DNA from: Acidobacteriaceae bacterium
GTDB lineage: Bacteria; Acidobacteriota; Terriglobia; Terriglobales; Acidobacteriaceae
Reading direction: 5' to 3'
NCBI GenBank assembly: GCA_030040175.1
Contig: JASHUF010000178.1
Span: forward strand, 1 to 13,898
Length of the DNA: 13,898 nt
Within the stretch, counting starts at the first letter, position 1. Each line of letters begins with the position of its first letter. The translations under genes and the position numbers were made by a program. Under the pieces are notes generated by a model, which saw only the letters and a list, made by a program, of their open reading frames with translations, made no database searches and was not told the DNA's origin. Of the stretch, positions 1 through 7,295 are shown piece after piece.

Positions 1-498
1 GGCACGGTGCTCGCCGTGCGCATTGACCACAGTCTGAGCACCGCGAGCAGCCGCGCCGGAGAGGCCTTCACCGGCGAAGTAGTCACGCCGGTAACGGCGA
101 GCGACGGCAGCGCGGTGATTCCCAAGGGCGCCACGGTGAAGGGCGTGGTGGTGGAGTCGCGCCACGGCGGACACTTCAAGGGCGCCTCGGTGCTCGAGCT
201 CAAGCTGACCGCGATCACGGTAAACGGGACTACGTACAACGTGGCCACCAAGGACGTGGCGCGCGCCGCGCAGGGCAAAGGCAAGCGTTCCGCGGGCTTC
301 ATTGGCGGAGGGTCGGGGCTGGGCATGCTGGTGGGCGGGCTGACGCACGGCCCCGTGGGCCTGGTGGTGGGTGGAGTCGTGGGCGGCGGCGCGGGAACGG
401 CCGCAGCCGGCGCCACCGGCAACAAGCCGCTCCAGATTCCCGCCGAGTCGGTGCTGAACTTTACGCTGGCCCGGGATCTGACGGTCGAGGAAGCCTAG
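1..498 (+). CDS. Glycine-rich envelope-type protein, 5'-truncated
   Basis: The reading frame is open from base 1 and ends at TAG 496-498, so the true start and any signal peptide lie upstream. The visible 165 residues begin GTVLAVRIDHSLS. A beta-rich half follows, with phrases such as VIPKGATVKGVVV and KLTAITVNGTTYNV. After that come a basic KGKGKRSAG stretch and a glycine-zipper-like hydrophobic segment encoded at about 295-420, then a short tail ending with PAESVLNFTLARDL. I recognise this layout from secreted or membrane-associated proteins common in Acidobacteria, where a 'tunable cost' beta domain precedes a Gly-rich segment, but no biochemical role is known to me. The GTG at 7-9 is probably not the real start. 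No terminator is obvious in the 58 bases before the next gene. The gene is real with good confidence; its function is unknown. Confidence 0.75.
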   Translation, partial: GTVLAVRIDHSLSTASSRAGEAFTGEVVTPVTASDGSAVIPKGATVKGVVVESRHGGHFKGASVLELKLTAITVNGTTYNVATKDVARAAQGKGKRSAGFIGGGSGLGMLVGGLTHGPVGLVVGGVVGGGAGTAAAGATGNKPLQIPAESVLNFTLARDLTVEEA

Positions 499-542
499 TA
501 GGGTACCCAGAATTGGCGATGGTAAGTTTTCGCTTGTCGAAT

Positions 543-548
543 TAGAAT
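543..548 (+). promoter_or_regulatory. Possible -10 element of the ImmA/DUF4411 pair
   Basis: TAGAAT lies eight bases before the ATG at 557 and has a good sigma-70 -10 match. No convincing -35 hexamer sits at 16-18 bases, and no Shine-Dalgarno sequence precedes the ATG. If the hexamer is used, transcription would start almost at the ATG and the mRNA would be leaderless. This is a weak prediction. Confidence 0.25.
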
Positions 549-556
549 CACGTGCG

Positions 557-1732
557 ATGGCACGCCTAGAAGCCAATCCGACCCCAGCTGTCTTGGTTTG
601 GGCTAGAACGACCGCCGGGCTTTCTCTTCCCGAAGCCTCGAGAAAAATTGGCGTTCCTGAGCCCAAATTGGCGGCTTGGGAATCCGGTACGGAAAGACCA
701 ACGTACGCCCAGCTGAGAAAGGCAAGCGCGGTGTACAAGCGGCCGATTGCCGCGTTCTACCTACAGGAGCCTCCAAAAGGTTTTGCCGCGATGCACGATT
801 TTAGACGGCACCCAGAGGGTCAAACCTCCGTACTCTCTCCCGACCTCACCTTGGAAATACGGAGGGCGTACGACCGCCGGGAATGGGCTCTCGAGTTGTT
901 GGAACAGCTGGACGGGAAGCCTCAGGAAATACCCCTAAAGCTCGGACTGAACGAGCCAGTCGAGCGGGCTGCCTCACAGGTTCGCAATTTTCTTAAGCTT
1001 ACGCCTGCGGCGCAGGCTCAATGGCGAGATCAAGCATTCAATCAATGGCGCGCTTGTATTGAGCGAGCAGGACTCCTTACTTTTGAGATGACCACTGTCG
1101 AGGTTGCTGAGGCGCGAGGATTCTCAATCGGGCTCCGGCCTATGCCGGTCGCAGTAGCAAACATAAAGGATTCTCCGCGTGCGCGCGTGTTCACGCTGCT
1201 CCATGAGCTCGTGCATGTGCTCCTCGAATCGGGAGGCGTCTGCGACTTTGACGAGGGCGGTCGAGACGAATCGGGGCGAACTGAAACTTTCTGCAACCGG
1301 GTGGCTGGTGCAGTTATTTTCCCGGAATATGATTTCCTGCGCTCGGAACCAGTTGTGCGGCACGACAGGCGGAGCGCCGAGTGGACGGACCAGGAACTCC
1401 AAGCATTAGCTCAGCTTTTCGGCGGTAGCAGGGAGTCGGCGCTGATACGCCTCGTTTCGCTAGGTCTCTCGACTCAGGCGTTCTGCGATTCTCGCCGCGC
1501 GAGATTTCGTGAGGAATACCGGGCTGCGAGAGAACGTCGGGCTTTGCAAAACGAAGGCTTTGTCCCCCCCCATCAGATTGCCTTGTTGAGTGCAGGTCCG
1601 ATGTTTGTAAGCCTCGTCGTTGAAAACTTCAATCGGGACAGGATCACGACGAGTGATTTCTCCGACTACTTGCAAATCCGCACCAAACACATTCCTGAGG
1701 TGCAGCGGGACTACGCGGGGTTTAGCGAGTAG
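557..1732 (+). CDS. XRE-family HTH / ImmA-IrrE metallopeptidase
   Basis: This 391-residue protein has two recognisable parts. Residues about 10-68 resemble an XRE helix-turn-helix (LVWARTTAGLSLPEAS..., then LAAWESGTERPTYAQLRKAS). The central part carries the zinc-metallopeptidase motif HELVH at residues 216-220, with a probable third ligand at Glu243 in TETFCNRVAGAVIFP. That is the arrangement of the ImmA/IrrE (COG2856) family. Family members cleave or sequester repressors (ImmA of ICEBs1, IrrE/DdrO in Deinococcus) and often act as antitoxin-like partners. The next gene starts three bases after this stop, so the two are surely co-transcribed. Codon third positions are visibly less G/C-rich than in dnaA or yidC, suggesting acquisition by transfer. 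The ATG at 557 is the first start in frame after the preceding gene, but it lacks a clear Shine-Dalgarno. The family call is secure; the target is unknown. Confidence 0.88.
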   Translation: MARLEANPTPAVLVWARTTAGLSLPEASRKIGVPEPKLAAWESGTERPTYAQLRKASAVYKRPIAAFYLQEPPKGFAAMHDFRRHPEGQTSVLSPDLTLEIRRAYDRREWALELLEQLDGKPQEIPLKLGLNEPVERAASQVRNFLKLTPAAQAQWRDQAFNQWRACIERAGLLTFEMTTVEVAEARGFSIGLRPMPVAVANIKDSPRARVFTLLHELVHVLLESGGVCDFDEGGRDESGRTETFCNRVAGAVIFPEYDFLRSEPVVRHDRRSAEWTDQELQALAQLFGGSRESALIRLVSLGLSTQAFCDSRRARFREEYRAARERRALQNEGFVPPHQIALLSAGPMFVSLVVENFNRDRITTSDFSDYLQIRTKHIPEVQRDYAGFSE

Positions 1733-1735
1733 GCG

Positions 1736-2197
1736 ATGAGCTACAGCCTCGACACCAGCGGCTTTCTCGATGCATGGGTTCGGAATTATCCGATTGACGT
1801 ATTCCCGACAATTTGGCAGCGAATCGACGAAGCCGTCAAAACCGGACTGCTTTTTGCTTCGGAGGAAGTATTGCGGGAGCTTGCGAAAAAGGATGACGAT
1901 GCGCATGCGTGGATGAAAGCCCGACCGGCGATGGTAGTCCCTTTCGACAAGAGGATCGAAGCAGAAGTCATCGGTTTGATGGCACGATTTCCCCGTTTGG
2001 TGGACACGAAAAAGGGAAGGTCGGGATGCGATCCATTCGTGATAGCGGTCGCGATTGTTGGTGGCCACTCAGTCATTACGGCTGAACATGCGACCGGAAA
2101 GCCCGACGCGCCAAGAATTCCGGATGTTTGTAAGGCAATCAACGTCCCGTGTGTCCGGATGCTCGATTTCTTCCGGGAGCAACACTGGAATCTGTAG
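1736..2197 (+). CDS. DUF4411 family PIN-like protein, putative toxin
   Basis: The 153-residue product begins SYSLDTSGFLDAWVRNYPIDVFPTIW. It continues with EEVLREL (residues 43-49), GCDPFVIAVAI (98-106), SVITAEH (112-118) and RIPDVCKAINVPCVRMLDFFRE. These match the layout of DUF4411 proteins, a PIN-like group. The acidic residues Asp6, Glu48 and Asp99 sit where PIN nucleases hold their metal ions, so an RNase toxin role is plausible but not shown. The start ATG lies three bases after the upstream ImmA/IrrE stop; this XRE-COG2856 plus DUF4411 pairing is a recurrent toxin-antitoxin-like arrangement. The gene ends 55 bases from the dnaA stop on the other strand, in a tail-to-tail layout. Base composition matches its partner rather than the neighbouring housekeeping genes. 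Family identity is good; toxicity and RNA target are inference. Confidence 0.85.
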   Translation: MSYSLDTSGFLDAWVRNYPIDVFPTIWQRIDEAVKTGLLFASEEVLRELAKKDDDAHAWMKARPAMVVPFDKRIEAEVIGLMARFPRLVDTKKGRSGCDPFVIAVAIVGGHSVITAEHATGKPDAPRIPDVCKAINVPCVRMLDFFREQHWNL

Positions 2198-2252
2198 GAT
2201 CAATCCTGCGAAATCTGCGCACTGCGCCTTTCTTTTCACCTCTCGCCTAAGT

Positions 2253-3665
2253 TCACGCGTTCAGCAGGTCCTGGAGCTTGTTGAGCGTGCGGTGCAGGTC
2301 CTTGTCGTTGCGGCGCTGCTCGTCGATCTTGCCGATGGAGTGCATCACCGTGGTGTGATGCTTGTTGCCGAACTGGCGGCCGATCTCCGGCAAACTGGCT
2401 TCGGTCATCTGCTTGGCCAGGTACATGGCGATCTGGCGCGGCACCACCACGTTGCGCGAGTTGTTCTTCTGCTTCAGGTCGGCCACGCGCATGCCGAACT
2501 GCTCCGCCACGGCGCGCTGGATGGCGTCGATGGTGATCTTGCGCACCTGCATGTCGATGAACTGCTTGAGGCACTGCTGCGTGGCGGCGAGCGTGATCTC
2601 CATCTTGTAGCTCTGGCACCAGGCGATCAGGCGCACCAGCGCGCCCTCGAGCTCGCGCACGTTGGTGCGCACGTTGGAGGCGACAAAGAGCGCCACGTCG
2701 GTGGGCAACTGCACCTGCTCGCTCTCGGCCTTCTTCTGCAGGATGGCCACCTTGGTTTCCAGATCGGGCGGCTGGATGTCGGCGATCAGGCCCCACTCGA
2801 AGCGCGAGCGCAGGCGCTCTTCGATCTCCGTCAGCTCCTTGGGCGGACGGTCGGAGGCGATGACAACCTGCTTCATGCTCTCGTGCAGCGCATTGAAGGT
2901 GTGGAAGAACTCCTCCTGCGTGCGCTCCTTCTGGGAGATGAACTGGATGTCGTCGATGAGCAGCACATCCACAGTGCGGAAGCGGTCGCGGAAGCTGGTC
3001 ATGCGATCGTTGCGGATGGAGTTGATCATCTCGTTGGTGAATTTTTCCGCGGAGACGTAGCAGATATTGGCCACCGGCTGGCGGCGCTTCACTTCATGGC
3101 CGATGGCGTGCATCAGGTGCGTCTTGCCCATGCCCACACCGCCATAGAGGAAGAGCGGATTGTAGGCGCGCGAAGGGCGCTCGGCCACGGCCAGCGCCGC
3201 GGCGCGCGCGAACTGGTTGCCGTTGCCGATGACGAAGTTGTCGAAGGTGTAGCGCGGATTGAGCTGCGCCGCCGTGGACCAGTCGAAGCGCCCCTGCTCC
3301 GGTGAGCGCGCGGGCGCGGCCGAGGGCGGCGGCGCCGTGGGCGCATGCGAAGGCACGGGGCCAAAACCGCCGTCCTTGCGCTGCGGAGGAATCGAAGGGT
3401 CCTCATCGACGGTGACGAAGCTCACGTCGTCGAACTCGAGCGCCTGCGAATCGATTGCTTCCTGAATCAGATCGCTGTATTTGTCGCCGATGTGCTGGAA
3501 CTCCGGCGAGGGCACGCGCACGTAGAGTGTGCGGCCGGCAGCGTGACTATACCTTGTGGGTTTGAGCCAGGTCTCAAAGGACTGCCGGATGACTTTCTTT
3601 TCCAGGGCTGCGAGAATTTGAAGCCAGGGATTGGGTGCCGAAGCCGGCGAAGTTGCAAGTGCCAT
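2253..3665 (-). CDS. dnaA: Chromosomal replication initiator protein DnaA
   Basis: DnaA binds and melts the origin and loads the DnaB helicase. The 470-residue protein shows all four domains. Domain I is about residues 9-85 (WLQILAALEKKV..., FETWLKP). A Pro/Ala-rich linker covers about 88-130. Domain III is the AAA+ core, with FDNFVIG at 141-147, Walker A GGVGMGKTH at 175-183, Walker B LLIDD at 235-239, the arginine-finger region ERLRSRFEWGL at 283-293 and sensor II NVRELEGAL at 335-343. Domain IV carries the DNA-binding signature GNKHHTTVMHSIGKI at 433-447. I place the start at the ATG at 3665-3663, because AAGGA stands about nine bases upstream and the protein then begins directly at domain I. 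The frame stays open a further 30 codons upstream, without family similarity. The gene diverges from rpmH across a 712-base spacer. dnaN does not follow; the accessory module does. Confidence 0.98.
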   Translation of the reverse strand: MALATSPASAPNPWLQILAALEKKVIRQSFETWLKPTRYSHAAGRTLYVRVPSPEFQHIGDKYSDLIQEAIDSQALEFDDVSFVTVDEDPSIPPQRKDGGFGPVPSHAPTAPPPSAAPARSPEQGRFDWSTAAQLNPRYTFDNFVIGNGNQFARAAALAVAERPSRAYNPLFLYGGVGMGKTHLMHAIGHEVKRRQPVANICYVSAEKFTNEMINSIRNDRMTSFRDRFRTVDVLLIDDIQFISQKERTQEEFFHTFNALHESMKQVVIASDRPPKELTEIEERLRSRFEWGLIADIQPPDLETKVAILQKKAESEQVQLPTDVALFVASNVRTNVRELEGALVRLIAWCQSYKMEITLAATQQCLKQFIDMQVRKITIDAIQRAVAEQFGMRVADLKQKNNSRNVVVPRQIAMYLAKQMTEASLPEIGRQFGNKHHTTVMHSIGKIDEQRRNDKDLHRTLNKLQDLLNA

Positions 3666-3845
3666 CGTACTGATCCTTGCCTTTGCTTCCCGCGGGGGAG
3701 CCAGGCTGTTTTTGTGGGCTTTCGGACAATGGTTCTCTCGTGGCGCACAGCGCAACGCTCTGCGTCAAGGCTCTCCAGTCGCCGATTCCCTGTATGCCGC
3801 TGGTCTGCCCCTGAAAGATCGAGCTCTTGGGGCCTGAGTAAACAA

Positions 3846-3861
3846 CTGTCCCGAAGGACAG
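3846..3861 (-). promoter_or_regulatory. UUCG hairpin in the dnaA leader
   Basis: Read on the minus strand this is CTGTCC-TTCG-GGACAG: a perfect 6-bp stem closing a C(UUCG)G tetraloop, one of the most stable RNA hairpins. It lies about 185 bases before the dnaA start and roughly 20 bases after the start site implied by the proposed dnaA promoter. It is followed by TTGTTT, too weak a U-tract for a confident terminator. It could protect the 5' end, attenuate transcription or have no role. Confidence 0.45.
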
Positions 3862-3888
3862 CGCGTGAAACTTTCTTGAACGGTCCCG

Positions 3889-3916
3889 ATAGTAGCACAT
3901 CTGGAGATCAATGCAA
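3889..3916 (-). promoter_or_regulatory. Putative dnaA promoter
   Basis: On the minus strand a -35-like TTGCAT (3916-3911) and a -10-like TACTAT (3894-3889) are separated by 16 bases. The -10 is good; the -35 matches only its first three bases. Transcription from here would give a leader of about 215 bases before dnaA that includes the UUCG hairpin. This is a prediction by eye. Confidence 0.35.
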
Positions 3917-4094
3917 CCTCTCTTTCACACAAGTTTTTTCCGGTTGCGAGCAGTTGCACCAAGGATGGTGAATCCAGCGGTGAAGGTTACCACAGTCACT
4001 GCGAGCAGCAGAGGAAATGCAGTTTTGTTTAGGCAGTACGAAGTGTTGCAATGCTTCACGAACTAGAACTGGTTGCATCAATGGCTATGTAAAA

Positions 4095-4219
4095 GGGCCC
4101 GGCTTCCCGGGGTCCCCAGCGACAGGTCTTCGTCGCTGGGGTGGCTTCAGCCGGGCCGCAAAGGCCGCATCAACGTTGGGGCTTTGGCCCCTGAGGGACA
4201 CTACCCAACAGCCTGAGGC
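4095..4219. repeat. Nested palindromic element, probably a dispersed repeat
   Basis: An outer pair of perfect 9-base arms, GGCCCGGCT (4096-4104) and AGCCGGGCC (4149-4157), encloses an inner perfect 10-bp stem, CCCCAGCGAC (4114-4123) with GTCGCTGGGG (4132-4141), around an 8-base loop. A third hairpin follows, GGGGC-TTTG-GCCCC (4178-4191), and CCTGAGG occurs twice (4190-4196 and 4213-4219). No protein or known RNA family explains it. The motifs GGCTTCAGCC and GGGGCT..GCCCC resemble short palindromic repeats I associate with acidobacterial intergenic DNA, so a REP-like dispersed element is my preferred reading. A structured RNA upstream of rpmH is the alternative. Confidence 0.6.
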
Positions 4220-4292
4220 CATTGATGCATCCAACTCTTTAGGATGCGCGGAGACGGGGCTCCGGGTTGCCAGCGCCGCGCACGGCGATGAC

Positions 4293-4321
4293 TGGAAACG
4301 AATTCTCCGCTCAGGTATACT
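4293..4321 (+). promoter_or_regulatory. Putative rpmH operon promoter
   Basis: TGGAAA (4293-4298) and TATACT (4316-4321) are separated by exactly 17 bases. The -10 matches five of six sigma-70 consensus positions and the -35 four of six. Transcription would begin near 4328, giving a leader of about 50 bases that carries the AGAGGAG ribosome binding site of rpmH. Confidence 0.6.
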
Positions 4322-4377
4322 CGAAGAGACAGTCATTGACGCAGATTTTTTCCGCGGAGAAAGAGGAGCGCAGCTCG

Positions 4378-4533
4378 ATGCCGAAGCGCACATTTCAACC
4401 CAACCGCCGCCACCGCGTGAAGACCCACGGGTTCAGGGCGCGCATGAAGACCAAATCCGGCGCGGCCGTGCTCAGCCGTCGCCGCGCCGCGGGCCGCAAG
4501 AGAGTTTCAGTAAGCGCGAGCCATCGGGATTAG
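4378..4533 (+). CDS. rpmH: 50S ribosomal protein L34
   Basis: The 51-residue product, [23 protein letters not shown]..., has the complete L34 signature: the N-terminal KRTFQPN, the basic [12 protein letters not shown], and the C-terminal [10 protein letters not shown]34 is a small, highly basic protein of the large ribosomal subunit. The frame is open further upstream, but the ATG at 4378 is the start because the family begins there and AGAGGAG lies nine bases before it (4362-4368). The C-terminus has a short SVSASHRD extension after the usual end. It is first in a same-strand run with rnpA, yidD and yidC, the near-universal bacterial order, and it diverges from dnaA. Confidence 0.97.
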   Translation: MPKRTFQPNRRHRVKTHGFRARMKTKSGAAVLSRRRAAGRKRVSVSASHRD

Positions 4534-4609
4534 CCATTCGCGCGCTCTCGCCGCCAGCCGGCTCTGCGCTTCGAGCCCTTCCAAAATGCGAGTCCGGGAA
4601 AGCCACTCC

Positions 4610-5050
4610 ATGAACCTGCCTGAGAATCCTGGGCGGCGCCAGACGCTCAAAGGATTGCGGCTGCGCAAGCACTCCGAATTTCAGCGCGCCTACGCCGCCG
4701 CGCGCAAGCGCCAATCCGCTTCCATGAGCTGGTTTCTGGCGGCGCAGGCGGAAGGCAGCGTCACCGCATCGTCTCCGCGCGTGGGGCTCACCGCGGGCAA
4801 AGTGCTGGGCAAGGCGCACGAGCGCAACCGCATCAAGCGCCGCATGCGCGAGGCGCTGCGCCGCCATGTGCATCTGCTTCCCGCGGGGTTCGACCTGATC
4901 CTTCATCCCCGCCGCACCGTGCTCACCCTGGAATTTGCGAAACTTGAGGCGGAGATCGTGCGTATTCTGGAAGAGGCCAATGCCGAAGTCCGGCGCGGCG
5001 CGGTTCCCGCGGAAGAGAAGCGCCGGCCGGCGGCGAGGCCTCGATCATGA
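4610..5050 (+). CDS. rnpA: Ribonuclease P protein component
   Basis: RnpA binds the RNase P RNA and helps it recognise and cleave the 5' leader of pre-tRNAs. The sequence shows the family order: an N-terminal [20 protein letters not shown] (about residues 15-34), a beta strand [14 protein letters not shown], the RNR motif [15 protein letters not shown] (about 71-85), and [14 protein letters not shown] followed by an amphipathic helix. I choose the ATG at 4610 (146 residues), preceded by GGGAAAG; an ATG at 4586 would add eight residues but has no binding site. After the last conserved helix there is an Arg/Ala-rich tail of about 20 residues, which is longer than usual. The gene follows rpmH by 76 bases and its TGA overlaps the ATG of yidD by four bases, indicating translational coupling. 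Confidence 0.95.
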   Translation: MNLPENPGRRQTLKGLRLRKHSEFQRAYAAARKRQSASMSWFLAAQAEGSVTASSPRVGLTAGKVLGKAHERNRIKRRMREALRRHVHLLPAGFDLILHPRRTVLTLEFAKLEAEIVRILEEANAEVRRGAVPAEEKRRPAARPRS

Positions 5051-5409
5051 CCCGCCTGCTCCTTGCCGCCCTGGCTTTTTACAAGCGCTGGCTCTCACCG
5101 GCTTTGCACGCGGTGAGCCCGGGTGGATGCAAGTTTCTGCCCACATGCTCGGAGTATGCGGCCGTGGCCATTGCCACGCACGGCCCCCTGCGCGGCAGCG
5201 CATGGGCTGCGTGGAGGCTGCTGCGCTGTCATCCCTTTTCGCCCGGCGGTCTCGATCCGGTGCCCGGCACAACAGGCCGCCGAGATGGGCTCTCTGCACC
5301 GCCGATTCCCGCTGCCGGCCGCCGCACCAGCGAATGCCTTGGCTGCGCGAGCCTTTACCATAAGAAGGAGCGGCTCACCCGCGCCGCCTTTCGCATCGAC
5401 AGAGAGTAA
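5047..5409 (+). CDS. yidD: Membrane protein insertion efficiency factor YidD
   Basis: YidD is a small inner-membrane-associated protein that assists YidC-dependent membrane insertion. Residues 1-72 carry the family pattern: an amphipathic N-terminal helix ([17 protein letters not shown]), then [45 protein letters not shown]. Usual YidD proteins end close to this point. Here about 45 further residues follow, with no recognisable domain ([12 protein letters not shown]..., [12 protein letters not shown]...). The ATG overlaps the rnpA stop as ATGA. The last codons contain GAGAG, which serves as the ribosome binding site for yidC, so the extended C-terminus may exist partly to carry that coupling signal. 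Assignment is secure for the core; the tail is unexplained. Confidence 0.93.
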   Translation: MTRLLLAALAFYKRWLSPALHAVSPGGCKFLPTCSEYAAVAIATHGPLRGSAWAAWRLLRCHPFSPGGLDPVPGTTGRRDGLSAPPIPAAGRRTSECLGCASLYHKKERLTRAAFRIDRE

Positions 5410-5412
5410 CCT

Positions 5413-7221
5413 TTGCCCGAAATTCAAAATCCCAACCTTCAGGGGTCTTCGCCCGGCGGCAGCGGCGGCGATATGCGCTCCAGCATGATGTTCATGCTGC
5501 TGTTGCTTCTGGTTTTCTTCGGCTACGAGTTCATGTCCAACCGGCCGGCGCCGCAAAATCAGCCGTCGCCGTCGCCGCAGCAGGCCACGCGGCCGCAACT
5601 GCCGCCGACGGCGCCGGGCGCGGCGCTTCCTGCGCCCGCGGCGGCAAAGCCGGCCCCGGCCGCTCCCTCCATCACCGCGCCGCTCGAAACCACGCTTACG
5701 GTCGAAAACGAGCTTTACCGCATCGTGCTGAGCAATCGCGGCGGAAAGGTGGAGCACTGGATTCTGAAGAAATACCTCGACAACTCCGGCAAGCCGCTCG
5801 ATCTGGTGCAGGCGCAGGCAGCGGAGCGCTTCGGCGTGCCGCTCGAGCTGTTCACCTATGAGCCGGCGCTGACGGCGGAGTTGAACCAGGCGCTTTATCA
5901 GGTAACGGTCGAGGGTGCGCAGCCCACGGCGACGGGGCTGGTCCTGGCGCCCTCGACGGTGACCTACCACTATGCCGCGAACGGCGTGGACGTGGTGAAG
6001 AGCCTCCGCTTCGACACGAGCTACGTGATCTCCATCGAGACGAAGGTCACACGCGACGGCGTGCCGGTGCGGGCGCTGGTGGAGTGGCCGGCCGGCCTCG
6101 GCGACATGGAGGAGTTCCGGCAGGCGGGGATGCGCGGCGGGCAGGTGCGCACGCCCTCGTTCTTTGCCTGGTCGATTGACGGCAGGCAGGACTCGCTGGC
6201 CGCAGCCAAGGTGAGCGGCAACAACACCATCAACGAGCCGTACCAGTATGCCTCAGTAATGGACCTTTATTTTGCGGCGGCGTTTCTGCCCGGCACCCCC
6301 GAAGACTCCACCGTGGTGACGCTGCACAACTCCATTGACCTGCCCAGCAACCTGAGCGACCCCAACAGCAAAAAGACGCCCGCTGACGTGCTGGGCCTGG
6401 CGGTGGGTTCGGCCAGCGGCGACACCCGCCTGCGCCTGTTTGCCGGACCCAAGGCCACCGACGTTTTGGCTTCGGTCCACGCCATCGGAGGGGACGGCAA
6501 GCCCGACGGGCCGTCGCTCGAATCGCTGATCCAGTTCGGCTGGATGACTTTTCTGGCCAAGCCGCTCTATCTGATTCTGCGCTTCATGGTCACTCGCGGC
6601 CTCGGCAACTGGGGCTGGGCGATCATCATCTCCACGGTGATCTTCAACCTGGCCCTTCTGCCCACGCGCATCACCATGACCAAGTCGTCGCTCAAGATGA
6701 TGCGCATCCAGCCCAAGGTGAATGCCATCAAGAATCGCTACAAGAACATCAAGGCCACCGACCCGCGGCGGGCGGAGATGAATACGGAGATGATGGCGCT
6801 CTATAAAGCCGAGGGCGTAAACATGTACGGCAACTGCCTGCCCATGCTGGTGCCGCTGATTCTTCTATGGCCGTATTTCCGGGTGCTCGAATACGCGGTG
6901 GAGCTGCGCCAGGCGCACTGGCTCTGGCTCCCCGACCTTTCCCAGCCCGACCCCACCTACGTCTTGCCCGGTCTCATCATTGTGACCATGTTTCTGACGC
7001 AGTACATCACGCCCTCGCCGGGGATGGACCCCTCGCAGCGCCGCATGATGGCCTTCGCCATGCCCATCTTCTTCGGGTTCATGCTCTTGCACTACGCCTC
7101 AGGGCTGGCGCTCTACTGGTGCACCGGCAACCTCATCATGCTGGCCATGCAGATCTGCATCAACCGCTCCCATTGGGGCAAGGAGATGCACGCGATGGCC
7201 GCGCGGCGCAACCGCAAATAG
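5413..7221 (+). CDS. yidC: Membrane protein insertase YidC
   Basis: YidC inserts and folds inner-membrane proteins alone or with SecYEG. The 602-residue protein has an N-terminal membrane segment (about residues 24-41, MMFMLLLLLVFFGYEFM), a Pro/Ala-rich linker and a large periplasmic beta domain (about 75-360). The C-terminal insertase core starts near 374 (QFGWMTFLAKPLYLILRF), with NWGWAIIISTVIFNLALLP at about 399-417, the groove arginine near 419 (TRITMTK), the cytosolic hairpin SLKMMRIQPKVNAIKNRYK, and later hydrophobic segments ending in ALYWCTGNLIMLAMQ. The full periplasmic domain marks the Gram-negative form. The start is TTG at 5413: GAGAG lies six bases upstream and the PEIQNPNLQ beginning is one I associate with acidobacterial YidC. 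An ATG at 5473 has no binding site. The gene starts three bases after yidD. A jag/khpB gene, often next, is absent. Confidence 0.97.
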   Translation: MPEIQNPNLQGSSPGGSGGDMRSSMMFMLLLLLVFFGYEFMSNRPAPQNQPSPSPQQATRPQLPPTAPGAALPAPAAAKPAPAAPSITAPLETTLTVENELYRIVLSNRGGKVEHWILKKYLDNSGKPLDLVQAQAAERFGVPLELFTYEPALTAELNQALYQVTVEGAQPTATGLVLAPSTVTYHYAANGVDVVKSLRFDTSYVISIETKVTRDGVPVRALVEWPAGLGDMEEFRQAGMRGGQVRTPSFFAWSIDGRQDSLAAAKVSGNNTINEPYQYASVMDLYFAAAFLPGTPEDSTVVTLHNSIDLPSNLSDPNSKKTPADVLGLAVGSASGDTRLRLFAGPKATDVLASVHAIGGDGKPDGPSLESLIQFGWMTFLAKPLYLILRFMVTRGLGNWGWAIIISTVIFNLALLPTRITMTKSSLKMMRIQPKVNAIKNRYKNIKATDPRRAEMNTEMMALYKAEGVNMYGNCLPMLVPLILLWPYFRVLEYAVELRQAHWLWLPDLSQPDPTYVLPGLIIVTMFLTQYITPSPGMDPSQRRMMAFAMPIFFGFMLLHYASGLALYWCTGNLIMLAMQICINRSHWGKEMHAMAARRNRK

Positions 7222-7295
7222 GGTCTTCGCCCTCTTGCGCGCGGCTGCGGCGCCCCTCGCTGCATCCGGCCGGCTTGATGTATCGTCCAAAGCGT

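Larger units (their letters stand above)
3666..4377. other. dnaA-rpmH divergent intergenic spacer
   Basis: This 712-base stretch separates the divergent dnaA and rpmH genes. It holds a putative dnaA promoter and leader hairpin, the nested palindromic element and the rpmH promoter. Many bacteria place oriC between these genes, so I looked for DnaA boxes. No TTATCCACA or one-mismatch copy is visible on either strand; the nearest strings (for example TTTCACACA near 3923 and GTTACCACA near 3987) match only six of nine positions. No clear A/T-rich unwinding element is seen. The short frames here show no family features, so I call no gene. Confidence 0.7.

Noticed and set aside
2055..3305. Long plus-strand open frame (416 codons) running through dnaA
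   Set aside because: It reads antisense to dnaA, gives a low-complexity Leu/His/Val/Ala-rich product and overlaps the end of the DUF4411 gene. DnaA motifs on the minus strand are unambiguous.
3923..3995. Candidate DnaA boxes TTTCACACA and GTTACCACA
   Set aside because: Each matches only six of nine positions of TTATCCACA, they are not clustered with better copies, and matches this weak are expected by chance.
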